Assembly: GCA_001630475.1 (NCBI GenBank)
Contig: KV419469.1
Span: forward strand, 1 to 60,784
Reading direction: 5' to 3'
DNA length: 60,784 nt
Origin: Sistotremastrum niveocremeum HHB9708
Taxonomy: Eukaryota; Basidiomycota; Agaricomycetes; Sistotremastrales; Sistotremastraceae
The notes under the pieces were generated by a model. It saw only the letters and a program-made list of their open reading frames with translations. It did not search any database and was not told the origin of the DNA. The stretch's first letter is position 1. Each line of letters starts with the position of its first letter. Made by a program: the position numbers and the translations under genes. This document shows, in pieces, positions 36,832-47,648 of the stretch.

Positions 36832-37452
36832 TCAGACGAAGGGGCCCAGTTCGGACGCGTACTCGACACCTTCAAGGGTCTTTGCGGGAACTGGGAGACG
36901 CGCATTGCAGCGGCGCTGTTCTTTACAAGTGTGCGTAAAGTCGACACCGAACTTGTAGATCTCCTTGGCAGATATGTAGGCGTCGCCGTTAAATATGGCC
37001 GGCATATAATTAGACTGCATCAAGGTCTGAAACGATGAAGGTATTGGTCAGAAAGAGAGGGAGAAAGAGGTCGTTGATGGGAGACTGACCACCATAGCCT
37101 GTATCACATATGACCTGGGGGAATCATGCCCACCCGGCTGAGGACCGATGCTCGACAGCTTTTTCACCACATCCGACAAGTAGACGGGACGAATGGTGCA
37201 AAGCGGGATGAGGGCGAGGAGCGGGACTGCCCTGGCCCTGGTGAAAGACATGAGGAACTTCCACTTCTCCTTGCCGTCGGCGGAGTCGACGTAGTTGTGA
37301 TAGCGAAACTCGTGGGCGACGGGTACGTCTGACTTGGAGTCAGCGCCGTGGGGGAGGAGGAGGAGGGAGACAGCGTAGGGCGGGTCGTTGATGGGGTTGT
37401 TACTGCCGCGGGCGCTGAAGGCGAGGTAGATGCGTTGGTGTTGGGCAGCCAT
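36832..37452 (-). CDS. Uncharacterised small protein, two exons
   Basis: Exon 1 from ATG 37452 (MAAQHQRIYLAFSARGSNN) encodes about 120 residues, and an intron after IQAMV with a GTCAGT donor leads to TLMQSNYMPAIFNGDAYISA and a stop at 36832. The product is about 185 residues. The start, an Ile-Tyr-Leu-Ala-Phe strand followed by PPYAVSLLLLPHG and a mid-protein charged loop, resembles the small papain-fold-like fungal proteins (DUF6914 type) of 150-180 residues that begin with a similar strand and end with a helical Cys-containing part, but no catalytic set can be assigned. I would leave it as unknown. The gene is convergent with BET2. Confidence 0.65.
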
Positions 37453-40400
37453 TAAGAAAGATAGTATGAGATGGAAGATGTAAGGACGAAGGAGGGAGGT
37501 GGGGAGGTGGTGGTGGTGGCAAGGAGAAGAGATGGGCTGGCCGTATTATCGGCCGCGAAAAGAAAGCAAAGGGCCGGAACACAGACAGCAACAGAGCAAC
37601 GCGTGCCAGGCCCTGACGACCGCTCCATTAAATATTCACATTTTCGCAGGCTGGCTGCTTGGATCTGCCCGATCTGCTTCTGGATCTTGGGCGATTATTC
37701 GACTATCTGGGTGCCCTCCTGTCCAGCACAGACGCTTGCTTTGTCGAGCCTGGCATTGAGCATCGAACGTCTGCTGATGTAATCGGCTCGCTCTTCCCGA
37801 TATCTCGATCAATTATTTATCTTCCGAACGCGAACAAATATATTGCGTCTTCTCCACTTGCCGCAATTGCCCCTCGGCGACCACTCGGCGACCTACCCAG
37901 GTCCCCGCTAGCGCCCGTCTCATGTTCTGATTTTTCTTTGTGGCGCGTCTGGCCCGCTTTGTCTTCTTTCTCAGCTCACTCAACTCTATTCACGTCTTCT
38001 CTTCCTTCGGGACGTTGATCGAACACAGAAGTCGCACTACTCGTCCCAGGGACTCCCGGCATACAAAACTCAGGAGGCCATCGGTCTCGTGGCATCGTAG
38101 CCAAATCTGGAAATGACAAAGACGTCGACCTGCCTCCAGCTCGGCCCGTGTGCCTAATTTGACCTTGTGCCTCGGAAAATTCCTCTTCAGCTCAGTCAGC
38201 TGAAAGATCCGGAATCTCTGCATGTGCGCGGCTGCGATCGCGGTTACGCTTTTTAAGGTTTTATGATCGAGGTTTCAGATAAATTTTCCTGCCTCTCTGC
38301 ATCATTTTTTTTTTCATATTTATTCCTTGGCCGCAGTATCAGGCTTTACGGCACGTTGCTCGAGGCTTTCAGGGTTCGGCGTTCAGTCGGCAACCAGACA
38401 AGACAACATGCTTGCCTGTCAAAGCACAGAAGACACGCTTCTCAGGGCTCAAATCAACGCTTGTCATGACGCACGTCGGCAAGATAAGCACGTTTTCTCG
38501 TTTCCACGCAGATGATCTCATAACTCATAAAGCAACCACAGCAGCGCCCAGCCCTTTCGGCGAATTAGATCGTGTCTCTATGCACAGTCTCAGATCCTTC
38601 CATTCCACAATATGTGCATGCCAGCCTTTGACGATTACCCGTTTCGGCAATCCACGCTGAAGCGAGCTACCTCCATATTTCTTAGCCTCGTTCTGTTCGC
38701 GACTCGGGATCGCGGAAATTCGCGAACCATTAGCTTCACCATCTTGCCCCCTTTGGTTCTTCGGCTGCCGAATTGATACGCGAGGCGACAAATAGTGAGT
38801 CTTGCATTTTCCATCCATCCACATCATCCCGACTTCCGAATCAACCTTGACTTCTATTTACCAGTGCAAACCGACAATTTTCCCATCTTTTTCCCGACCC
38901 AGAATGTACCAGAAAAAAAAATCGAGGGCCAGGCTAAGAGCAGGACCCTGAGGATGACGACAACGACAAGCACCAAGACTCAAGATCCTGCCGGTCATGG
39001 TAGGAGATCAGACTAAACCGTTTCAGGTCTTGTCAATGGTCTAGAATCTGGATCTTGCCGTCGCTTGTTGTCAGGTGTCAGGGTTCGTTTTTGATGGGAG
39101 TCTCCCTGTCCAGATTGTGGAGTGGCGCAAGCGATAAATTGTCTCGTATATTCTTTCGTCGGTCAGGTCCTCGCTCGAATTCATCAATCCATCAATTGCC
39201 ATTTTTGAACGGCATACTCCCCCCGGAATCTACTCCAAGTCTGTCTGAAACAGATGCGTTTGCTCAGGCATCATCGCGATCCTCCGCTCACGTCTCAGCG
39301 CGCTCACCACGTTCACCAATAGACGATTCACTCGGGAAGCCTTCGAAGAAGCCTCATTGGGTGGACCTACACTCGCCTACTGCAGTAGTCAATTGAATTA
39401 ATTAATCCCGAGAGAGAACTGGTTCTTGTCACTTGTGGGGGTCAAAACGGCCCCCGAACTGCTGTAGGCAAGTCAAGAAGCGGCGGCGAGGCGGTCTGGA
39501 TACTCCGAGTCGGCTTGGTGCGAAAGACTGTTTATCATTCCCTCTCCACTTCTATATGAGACGAATGATTCGGTCTGCGGGGATGTCCAACAACAGGAAA
39601 GCACGACGAACCCGATCTGACCGGATGATCATGTCTGAGCGAACATGAAGCAAATGAAGTCAAAACTAGTAAAGCGCTAGAAGTATGAACGCGTAGAAAC
39701 CAACCGCCCGAAAAACGACTTTATGAGTGCATCCCTTATCAGAGAAGCTGCAGTCTCATCTGTCAGAGCGATGACTGCGTCTAGGCATTTAGATTGAAAG
39801 GCCGGTGCTAGAAAAGACAGCGACAGCGCTAGGACAATTTTTTCACTCGGGTGAATACCCTATCATGGCTGCAAGAGGAGTCAAGGCGTCGTCAAGAGAA
39901 CCTCGTAAATTCAAGGTTCCATTGTAAGCCATGGGTGAGGGCGGCATGATGGATATCGGGAGAACAGTGGGAATGTTTAGATGTTTGGAATCGCAGCGTG
40001 CCCGATTAGATCCTGAGCTCGATTTTCGAGTGAGACCGCCAGCTGTGACAGTATATATTTCAGCGGCTTGGTTTCTCTGATGACATTACGCAACTTCGTG
40101 TGGTGGGGACCATGATTCTTTGGGAATCTCTCGTCGCTGCGCCGAGACTCCTCCATCTTGCGACCGACGCCGATCCTGGGATTGGGATTCTCAGTTAGAA
40201 TGATAATTTTGAAAAGTAAACTCAACAGGAATCGGCTATCCATATTCTGCCTAGTCCTTTTATCTGCCTTCCTTTTATCTGCCGGAATCTCTATACTGGC
40301 TTTCAGAACAGATCCACAAGTTTAGCCGATATAAAGCTGAAAGGCAGAGTCCATGGTCAACGTTCCGAGTCAACAGTGCCGCCGTATCGGAATCGGCGCT

Positions 40401-40488
40401 CGGAAGCCTTAGCGCATCGTGAAGGCGAAATGATGCATCAAGCAACCCTTGGGCCAGAAACCCTGACTTATCGATCATTGGCCAAGTC
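37453..40488. other. Long intergenic region, no supported gene
   Basis: Three kilobases, the second longest gene-poor stretch here. Short frames exist (for example 37659-38018 and 39055-39396, 119 and 113 codons, Ser/Arg/Pro-rich), but none has a domain or a splice continuation. A poly-T tract lies near 38310, and a 13-bp direct repeat (CCTTTTATCTGCC) occurs twice in tandem near 40256-40281. The left end should contain the promoter of the small gene. A non-coding RNA or a poorly conserved gene cannot be excluded. Confidence 0.4.
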
Positions 40489-42516
40489 ATGTATCCTTTC
40501 AAGAAGACAGAAGAAGAAATGCTCGAAGAGCATATACAACTACAGACCCAGAACGGCCTTGATCCCAAGGTCTGGTTTGGATCCCCGGATAACATAGTTG
40601 GCGGGCTTGCAGAATTGCTCATGGATTCTCCTATCAACGACTTCATCCATCATCGATTCTGCAGCATCTATCCTCGAACTCACTCATGGTCACACGATCC
40701 TTTCATCCGCGTCTTGCTCTTTATGAGTTTCTCTCGCCTGCAGAGGATGCCGACCGTGGATGAAGCAGCCGAAACATTTGTCCTGGCGAAGGACTTGCGT
40801 TTGAAGGCCCCAGAGGATATTTGGATTCCAATAATACCCTTTCTGACCGAAGATGCTCTCAATCAATGGGAGTCATTCGCCGGGATCGAACCATTCTCCC
40901 CATCCACTTCCGCTCTTTCCGAATTCGGTCGCAGTCTATTTCCAATGTTCGCCGATGTCATGAAAGACTATATCGGACCTTTCGAAGCCTATTCTGATGT
41001 CTACACCTTCTACATCGAACCAACTCTCGACTACGATTGCGAGGAAGCACAGGAAACACTCGATCTCCCACTGCTGGAATACGCACCACGAAAAAATGTC
41101 CTGCCAACTTTCGATCCTTCGTCATCTCATTGCACTTGCGGAGAATGTGCATTCACCATCCAAAAAGTGCAGAAGAAAACCCATCTCTTTCGTGAGCAAT
41201 ACGTCGCGCTCACCAATGCGTCCGCCGAGCGAGACTGCTCCGCGCTCAGAGATCTATGGGAACCGTTAATGGCTGAAGCCGAAGCCTGGATGGAGAGGGA
41301 GGGGTCGAGGGTTGAGTCCCCCATAGACATCTTTCCGGTATTCGGAGAAGATGACAGGCTTGGGCCTAGTATATTTGATGCTGCCAACGATCTTGGAATC
41401 AAGATTGGCAGCGATCTCTCCGTTGGGGAGCTCCTTCGACTCATCGTGCTCATGCATCTGCTGAGTGTACGACCAGCGGGCGATTTTTCCTCGCTCTACG
41501 TACCCGATGTCTTTCCCAAAGATGGGATTGGGTACCTCATTTTCCCTGCCCATGACCCCATAGCTCCCGGTTCGGGCCTGCAAGCACCTGAATTGATGGT
41601 GCCCGATCTCAATCTCGAGGTCGTAGCCGGTGGCCCTTGGCTTCCAGACCTCGCGGGTCAGCATTTGCGGGGCACACGCTCGAAGGTCGTCCTCATAGGT
41701 CCATCGGAAGAATATACCATCTCTTTCGACAAAACGTTTTATCCCAAGTACTCTCATCCTATTTGCATGCCGGAACTCATAAGCGGAGAAGTGCCCGACT
41801 TTCTTCCGCCTCGTCATGACATCACCGAATTCCGACTGCTTCAGGAGGAGCCGATCGACTATTCTCCTGAATTGCTCGTCGAAGTCAGCCAGAAGGGGGT
41901 GGACGGCTATCCTTTGTTCAGCGTTTTTGATACTTCCAGATTGGATGATTACCCACCTGATTGTCTAGCGGCTCAACTTTCTACGACCTTCCAGGAGCGA
42001 GTTTTGCAAACCTGGTGGAGGCCCTCTGTCTCGCTTGGCCAGAAATGCTCTCATTCCGATCTATATGTCAAGGCGATACGTTGTTCCCTGAGCTGCGAAG
42101 AGATAATCCTGCAAGTCCAGAAGCCTTCGTCAGAACTGCTTGCCTACATGCAGTCGCTAAAGTCTGAGTCTTATCTTCGACCAGACGTCTCCAAAACTCT
42201 CCCTCAAAGACTTCGTGACGAAATGTCTAGACGTACAGAGCGGCTCCGCGAAAAGGGCGGGCCTTTCGAGTCCCATCATGTCGCTTTTGTGCGATGTGAG
42301 AGTGCAGAAGCCGTCTTACCGATTGTGCTTCTTGCTGCTTCATGTGGTCGCAAGGTATATTTGATCAATTATCAAGAGTGCTGGGATTGTGCCGGCTTCC
42401 GGATGTTACAAGACAACTGTATGGTCGGAGTGGCTGTTGGAACGAGGTATATTACTGATTGTTCTCGTTGTCTTGATATGAAAGCCCGAGCAGCTGACGT
42501 CGCTTCCACTATCTGA
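40489..42516 (+). CDS. Intact 675-residue intronless protein of an unrecognised family
   Basis: One uninterrupted frame from ATG 40489 to TGA, with no introns, unlike nearly all neighbours. It shares collinear sequence with the pseudogene at 32956-34820, so it belongs to a small local family. Visible parts: an N-terminal acidic helix (MYPFKKTEEEMLEEHIQL), a Trp/His block (THSWSHDPFIRVLLFMSFSR), PEDIWIPIIPFL, a Cys-rich spot at about 215-220 (HCTCGECAF), RVESPIDIFPVFGEDDRLGP, TWWRPSVSLGQKCSHSDL, and a C-terminal Cys cluster at about 631-661 (ECWDCAGFRML then DCSRCLD). Cys pairs could bind metal, but the spacing is not a standard finger. No signal peptide or transmembrane helix. I recognise no fold or function. 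Confidence 0.85.
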   Translation: MYPFKKTEEEMLEEHIQLQTQNGLDPKVWFGSPDNIVGGLAELLMDSPINDFIHHRFCSIYPRTHSWSHDPFIRVLLFMSFSRLQRMPTVDEAAETFVLAKDLRLKAPEDIWIPIIPFLTEDALNQWESFAGIEPFSPSTSALSEFGRSLFPMFADVMKDYIGPFEAYSDVYTFYIEPTLDYDCEEAQETLDLPLLEYAPRKNVLPTFDPSSSHCTCGECAFTIQKVQKKTHLFREQYVALTNASAERDCSALRDLWEPLMAEAEAWMEREGSRVESPIDIFPVFGEDDRLGPSIFDAANDLGIKIGSDLSVGELLRLIVLMHLLSVRPAGDFSSLYVPDVFPKDGIGYLIFPAHDPIAPGSGLQAPELMVPDLNLEVVAGGPWLPDLAGQHLRGTRSKVVLIGPSEEYTISFDKTFYPKYSHPICMPELISGEVPDFLPPRHDITEFRLLQEEPIDYSPELLVEVSQKGVDGYPLFSVFDTSRLDDYPPDCLAAQLSTTFQERVLQTWWRPSVSLGQKCSHSDLYVKAIRCSLSCEEIILQVQKPSSELLAYMQSLKSESYLRPDVSKTLPQRLRDEMSRRTERLREKGGPFESHHVAFVRCESAEAVLPIVLLAASCGRKVYLINYQECWDCAGFRMLQDNCMVGVAVGTRYITDCSRCLDMKARAADVASTI

Positions 42517-42747
42517 GGTTGATCTGCATGATATATTCATTAAACTGCTTATTTGGAGGGTCGAATTCTGATAACACATAGTGAATATTTGGTACGTTTC
42601 AAATTAACGTAGGATGGTAAAAGGTCTTTTCATCATAGCGAGGTTGGTAATATTGTACATGGAATTTCATAACTTAGGAACGATGGATCTCCACTGGCTT
42701 TTCTCGATAAATGCAGATGCTGCCCACTAATTTGCATGATGTGAAAG

Positions 42748-43425
42748 CTATATAGAGGGTGTCGGTAAAATGTGTGATGTGTCTGATGTAACAGGTGCGA
42801 GCTCGGTGCAATCAATAAAACCACCACAACACTCAGATTCTGCTACGGACGTGGGGCTGGATTGTCGTATCTGTTGTGCATATTCGAAGGCTGCTCCCCG
42901 TTCATAAGATCTGTCCCATGTCAGTGGGCATTAAAATACCTCGAGCCAAAAAGACGTACACTGTCGTGAGCAAAGATGAATCTGAAGGATCTGGCGTCCG
43001 GAGAAGGTGTCCAGACGAACCGTAAGCTCTAGAGTCTCCAGGGCGGTTTTGAAAGGCGCCATTCATGGCTTGTTGTCTGTACTGCCCTAGAGCTTCGTAG
43101 GCACGGTCAAGATGCTCCATCAAGGCTGATGAAGCACTGATCTGTAGTAAGCCCAGGGAAAGATCATCGGTTAGTTTATCGACACATGGAAGGTATCAGA
43201 GAGATATTTGTGACGTACGCCTGCTGCACTCGAAGTCCACGACGGGGCTCCATGACCAGTGACAGCTTGAAGCTGTTGTCGTAACAGCGCATTTTCCTCC
43301 TCTAAACGCTGACATCGTTCCTGGAGATGGGTCCATGCCTCTTCTTTCCGAGCCCGGTATGCACGCTGCTGAGCAAGTGCTCTCGAAGGGGGTGCTGTGA
43401 GGTCTTTGCGTCTACCGCGGACCAT
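42748..43425 (-). CDS. bZIP transcription factor with C-terminal Cys motif
   Basis: A nuclear DNA-binding regulator. Three exons; the start is the ATG at 43425 (MVRGRRKDLTAPPSRALAQQ). The basic region SRALAQQRAYRARKEE fits the Yap-like pattern (A-Q-x-R-A-Y/F-R-x-R-K-E). A short leucine zipper (LQERCQRLEEENALLRQQLQ) follows at once. Exon 2 has a helical segment (LMEHLDRAYEALGQYRQQAM). Exon 3 ends in SECCGGFIDCTEL, a Cys-Cys-Gly-Gly-x-Ile-Asp-Cys motif like those in the C-terminal Cys-rich parts of some fungal Yap/HapX-type proteins, where Cys can sense redox or metals. Whether it does so here is inference. At about 180 residues it is small for its class. It is divergent from the amidase gene 350 bp away. 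Confidence 0.85.
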
Positions 43426-43773
43426 GTTCAAATCGCTGATCGAGACGAATTTGACTTGAGTGTCCTGAATAACAAATTCGAAACAAGCCGAAGCAGCCGA
43501 ATTTCCTGATCAGGAGAATGAAGCGCCAACGTCGGTTGCCCGTTGCTCGTGGCATCTACCAGCAGCTGTGGTCGTCGGCGCAGCTATCGTACTGACTCTT
43601 TTCTCTGTGGCGGCAACGTCTTTTTATCACTTTCATACGCCTAATCTGCCAGAAAATGAATTTGCTGGGCGGCGGGCCGGTTATCAAAATTTCCCACATC
43701 CGCATGCTATCATGGCCTCCACCTATCTTCCTGTCAATTATCGCTCTATTACACTCTCACCTACTCAAATACC
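43426..43773. promoter_or_regulatory. Divergent intergenic promoter between bZIP and amidase
   Basis: A 348-bp gap between two start codons pointing away from each other; it must hold both promoters. No consensus site is assigned with confidence, and I saw no perfect palindrome of the TTAC-type expected for Yap-like factors. Confidence 0.4.
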
Positions 43774-45106
43774 ATGTCTATCCACTCCGTGAAACGCTCT
43801 CAAAACCACCTTGCTTGGGATAATAGGTATGCTCTACTTTGTGGTTGACTACCAATACTGAGCAACTGTTCTGAGCATCCCTCCTGTCCTTCGAGTTAAA
43901 TCAGGGGAAGAGATTGAATTCGATTGTCTCGATGCTTCCAATGGCCAGATAAACCCAGAGTCAGATTCATCGACCCTCGCTCAACTCGTTTTCACGCAAC
44001 TTGATCAAGTGTGTGGGCCAGTCTTCGTTGAAGGCGCCGAGCCAGGAGATGTGCTTCAAGTCGAAGTGCTGAATATCGAGACGGCTGAGTGGGGCTGGAC
44101 TGCGCTGATTCCTGGTTTCGGGCTTCTCTCGGACGAGTATCCTGAGTCGACTCTGAAAATCTGGTCAATCAACCGAGAGGTTGGGTACGCTTGGTTCGAC
44201 GAGGAGAAGAAGATCAAAATTCCTATCAAGCCGTTTGCGGGTGAGATGGGTGTGGCTCGTAAAGAAGACGGAGCATTCTCTACTATTCCCCCATATAATA
44301 CTGGAGTGAGTCGCCCTATGTCCCTGTATGCGCTACAACTTCATTGACCCATCGCCTTTAGGGAAACATCGACACTCGCCATGTGACCGTAGGGTCCACG
44401 CTATACCTTCCTATCGAAGTTCCTGGGGCCTTGTTCTCCATGGGTGTGAGTTCAACGCCCTTGTCCCGCGATCGAACTCACCATGTATACAGGACGGACA
44501 TGCGGCGCAAGGAGATGGAGGCAAGTATATATGCTAAGAATATATCATTGCCGTACCCAATGACCTCAATTCTCGTTTACAGAGGTTTGCGGTATGTAAC
44601 ACTGTGTTTTGACGGACTTTGTTGCTCATTTTCTAAATAGGCACAGCCATCGAAACGCCGATCAAGGTCAAAGTCCGTCTCACGGTCCTCAAAGACGAAA
44701 AGAAGAGTCGATATGTCAGGACTCCTCACTTCAATACCACAATCACGGGAAATCCTCATGCCCAGCACTCGAATAATACGGAAGATTATTATTGCACGAC
44801 AGGCGTGGGACCCGATCTACGGCAATGCGCACGAGATGCTGTCCGTTCCATGATTGATTACTTGGAAGCGGAGGTTGGGTTGAATCGTGTGCAAGCATAT
44901 ATGCTTTGTAGCATTGCGGGAGATCTGAGGCTTCATGAAGTGGTGAGCATTTTCACGACCCGGTACGACCTCGTATCTGACGCCTTAGTCATCAGGTTGA
45001 TATGCCAAATTATGTTGTGCGTTCATTGCTCCCTTGACCTTCGAAAGTAATTGCTGATCTTAGCGATCAGGTGGGTATGATGATGCCGAAGTCCATATTT
45101 GCATGA
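43774..45106 (+). CDS. Acetamidase/formamidase family amidohydrolase
   Basis: An enzyme that hydrolyses short amides (formamide or acetamide) to carboxylate and ammonia, in nitrogen acquisition; cytosolic. Eight exons starting MSIHSVKRSQNHLAWDNS. Family motifs in order: PPVLRVKSGEEIEFDCLDAS, QVCGPVFVEGAEPGDVLQV, IPGFGLLSDEYPES, IPIKPFAGEMGVA, PPYNTGGNIDTRHVTVGSTL, PGALFSMGDGHAAQGDGEVC, GTAIETPIKVKV, PHFNTTITG, QAYMLCSIAGDLRLHEVVDM and the end PNYVVGMMMPKSIFA. The metal-site His/Asp positions of the family are seen in the FSMGDGHAAQGDGE block. Intron 4 (44521-44582) is GC-AG, and the exon after it is only 9 nt (44583-44591). It is divergent from the bZIP gene. Confidence 0.95.
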
Positions 45107-45296
45107 ATACAAAGCTATTCGAAGTTAACAAATAATACGGCTCATGATGCTAAATTGTCTCTCGCTCCGAACGATCTCTCGAGTGTCATCTCCCCCCTGC
45201 AATTCGTAAGGCAGAGTCAATAACGAGTCTCGATTCCCCCAATTCATCTGGTCTTGGGCGCTTTGCCTCCATACGCTTGTCTCGTTTGTCAAAGCA
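45107..45296. other. Intergenic
   Basis: A short gap after the amidase. A minus-strand frame at 45125-45310 has no features. Confidence 0.3.
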
Positions 45297-45557
45297 CTAC
45301 TGGTTATCATTATACTCTGGTTTCTTTCTCGGGGCCGACTGCTGAAAATGTGTTAGAGTGTCTATCGCACGAAACTTGTGATGCGAACGAACTGTCCCGG
45401 TCTTGACCCCTTTGCTAGATGAAGAAGTGGATCCGTTGGTGGCGACGGGACGATCGCGAGCACCATAATTTACGAACGGGGTCATCGCGCTGGGGGTTAT
45501 GTCAGTCTCACACTCGAAGACCGAGAAGAATATCAAAATGTGATACCACTGCTGCAT
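45297..45557 (-). CDS. Possible small protein, 86 residues, tentative
   Basis: A single frame from an ATG in a strong context (CCACCATGC) to a TAG, with a hydrophobic N-terminus (MQQWYHILIFFSVFECE) that could be a signal or anchor and a Ser/Lys-rich remainder. A TATATAAT-like element lies about 85-95 bp upstream (near 45643-45650), which gives weak support. No family recognised, and a spliced alternative is possible because GTGTGAG occurs right after SVFE. It could be spurious. Confidence 0.3.
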   Translation of the reverse strand: MQQWYHILIFFSVFECETDITPSAMTPFVNYGARDRPVATNGSTSSSSKGVKTGTVRSHHKFRAIDTLTHFQQSAPRKKPEYNDNQ

Positions 45558-46006
45558 GGTGGAAAATGAATAGACACAGCTAGGATCGAGTTGGAAAAGT
45601 AAAAGGCTAGAGATGTTCGACTAAGTGAGCTGCCAGGTTCATTATATATGCTTTGATTGCTAATGCAGGAATGGTAGATACATATGGCTTGGTACCAGAA
45701 GCTCGATCATTGACATTGTGGCGCAGGGCGGCGTGTCAAGCACGGCATCGAGGTGGAGGTTCCCGCATGATAGTGAACCTATACTACTGTCTGGCCTTTG
45801 TAAAGTCATCCGAACATTACTAATGCAAGATAATGCAATGACTTTGCGTTGGGCCACCTCAAATACTACGACACTGATTTTCAAGGAAGTGCTACGATGG
45901 CAGTTTCATCCAAAAAAAATGCGATAATAGCTCATTAGTCAACTGTCATTTGACTTGAGGACGGGGCGCGCTGATAGCTGTAGAGATAGGGGCGCCAGGA
46001 GCTGAG
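45558..46006. other. Intergenic, no supported gene
   Basis: About 450 bp between the tentative small frame and the end of the next minus-strand gene. It contains the TATATAAT-like motif noted above and nothing else recognisable. Confidence 0.35.
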
Positions 46007-47151
46007 CTACAGGAGGTATGCATTGTAATCGGCTTCCGTCAAACGATAGGCCCAGTGTTGAACTACATGTGAAGACGTCCTGAACTTAGCGCAATGTAAC
46101 CCGCTTCGGAGACAAGTACTCACGAGTCTGTCGAACAACGGGAGAAATGTCACGGTCGTTCCAAGAGGCACTCTGATTAGCTATCTTCTTGACTAGAGCT
46201 GTCTTGAAGCGGCCGGTCGGACCACATACCCCTAACCCTATATTACATGTCAACGAATGTCATCCACTGTCATGCGATAACATGCGGACGATGCTCACAT
46301 CGGTCTATTTGCCGCTCATCATCGGCCGTCCGTCGACCAAGATAAAAACGACAATACCACTGGAACCATCCACGAGGATCCTGTTCGGTAACCCAACCAG
46401 CCTTTTCCCATGCTTCCAACGATTGCCCTGCCTTCACCCCGTAGTTATTGATATCTGGGTCGTACTTCTGTTGCGTCATATAGATTGTGGGATCAAATGA
46501 AGTCCCGTCGTCCCTGAGGCCTAGGAACCATTCAGCAGGGAATTCGTCGTAGTCTGGGGCTATGTCACTTTGAAGAACGTGGGAGTAGAATTGACGGAAA
46601 TATGTCCCTCCAAAGGAGCCGAGTTTGATAACTTCTGAAGGCGTGAGATTGGGCGTGAAACGACTGTATGGTTCTTCAAAGTGCATAGTGCCGTCTTCGC
46701 CTCGATTTGGGAGACGGGCCTGATATTCGGCGTCATGAGATTGGATCAGGTTGGCTGACAGTGGCGTTTTCTTCTTTGGATATGGTTTCAGCTTTCGGAG
46801 TTGCGGAGAGTTTTGGGCTGAGGTCGACGCTGGAGTTTTGGGCGAAAGGAAATTGATGTCATCATCTTCGGGGTCTAGATTTTCTCCATTCTGTTTGGCA
46901 AGTCGAATAGATTTGCGACGAGGGCCTCGAATGACTGGACCTGGCTCTGATTTTCGCTTCTGTCAGAAGGAGACACGTCCGAGACTGAGCAAGCAGGTGG
47001 TTCAACCAGATGATGTACGCACTTTGGGAACTACTTTCTTCTCTTGTTCGAAAATGGAGCCCGAGAGTGTTTTGATCTCAAGAGATGCTAGTATCTCTTT
47101 ATTTCGCTGGATTCTAGCCTCTCTCTCTCGTTCGTACTTTGAGAGGCCCAT
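46007..47151 (-). CDS. Conserved protein with DDERQ motif, unknown function
   Basis: Four exons. The basic N-terminus (MGLSKYEREREARIQRNKEI) and a Lys/Arg-rich stretch (VIRGPRRKSIRLAKQNGENL) look nuclear. The conserved core starts with YQARLPNRGEDGTMHFEEP, then TPSEVIKLGSFGGTYFRQFY, FPAEWFLGLRDDG, AGQSLEAWEKAGWVTEQDPR, GWFQWYCRFYLGRRTADDER and QIDRWLGVCGPTGRF, and ends SPVVRQTLQHWAYRLTEADY. The order and spacing match a widely conserved family of eukaryotic proteins ending in a 'GWFQWYCRFYxGRRxxDDxRQIxRW' signature, whose biochemical role I do not know. The start at 47151 is the first ATG, and the stop precedes a 3' region shared with no other gene. A MITE lies 101 bp upstream. Confidence 0.9.
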
Positions 47152-47251
47152 GTGTCTGGACGGCCGTCCAAGCGGTCGTCGTTGAAACTAGTGTGACAAC
47201 TCTGTGACTCAACGCGTTGCGTGACAGTACCACGGGTACCGGGTCGCAATA
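47152..47251. promoter_or_regulatory. Residual promoter between DDERQ-family gene and MITE
   Basis: One hundred bases separate the start codon (47151, minus strand) from the element. It ends in the left copy of the 8-bp target duplication. The short 5' distance means that any upstream regulatory sequence beyond it now lies on the far side of the insertion. Confidence 0.35.
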
Positions 47252-47526
47252 AGGACCCGTGATAGCGCTTATGGAACCCGGATCCCGGCTGACGGGTAAA
47301 ATAGGCTCCAAAAAAAGGGCAAAATTTGCTTAATACGGGGTTTTGAGGAAAGCTGTATGGCCCATCCGAAGCGCAATAGTAACAGCGTTCGATTGCCACT
47401 ACTTTTGAGAGCATGGCTATATTAGGGAATTTTTAAATTCAGGATTTATGGTTTTTTGTTAGGGTAAAATAGGCCCAAAACCCGGATTTTAGGGATCCGG
47501 GTTCCATAAGCGCTATCACGGGTCCT
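47252..47526. mobile_element. hAT-like MITE with 35-bp perfect inverted repeats
   Basis: A 275-bp element. The terminal arms 47252-47286 and 47492-47526 are identical in reverse complement over all 35 bases and begin AGGACCCGTG. The 8-mer TCGCAATA directly abuts both ends (47244-47251 and 47527-47534), a target-site duplication of hAT length. The interior has no frame; GGGTAAAATAGG occurs once near each end in direct orientation. Perfect arms suggest recent movement. Confidence 0.85.
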
Positions 47527-47648
47527 TCGCAATAGGACACTGCGCGTTGCGAGAATTTATAGCTGATGATTGATTCGAGAAAGGTCGTAAGAAAATGAAG
47601 TAACGTGAGCGGTATACATGGGCCCTCAAAGAGCGGTCGCAGATTACA

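Noticed and set aside
41266-41817. Antisense frame of 183 codons inside the intact unknown-family gene
   Set aside because: The plus-strand frame is 675 codons and matches a paralog throughout; the antisense frame has no such support.
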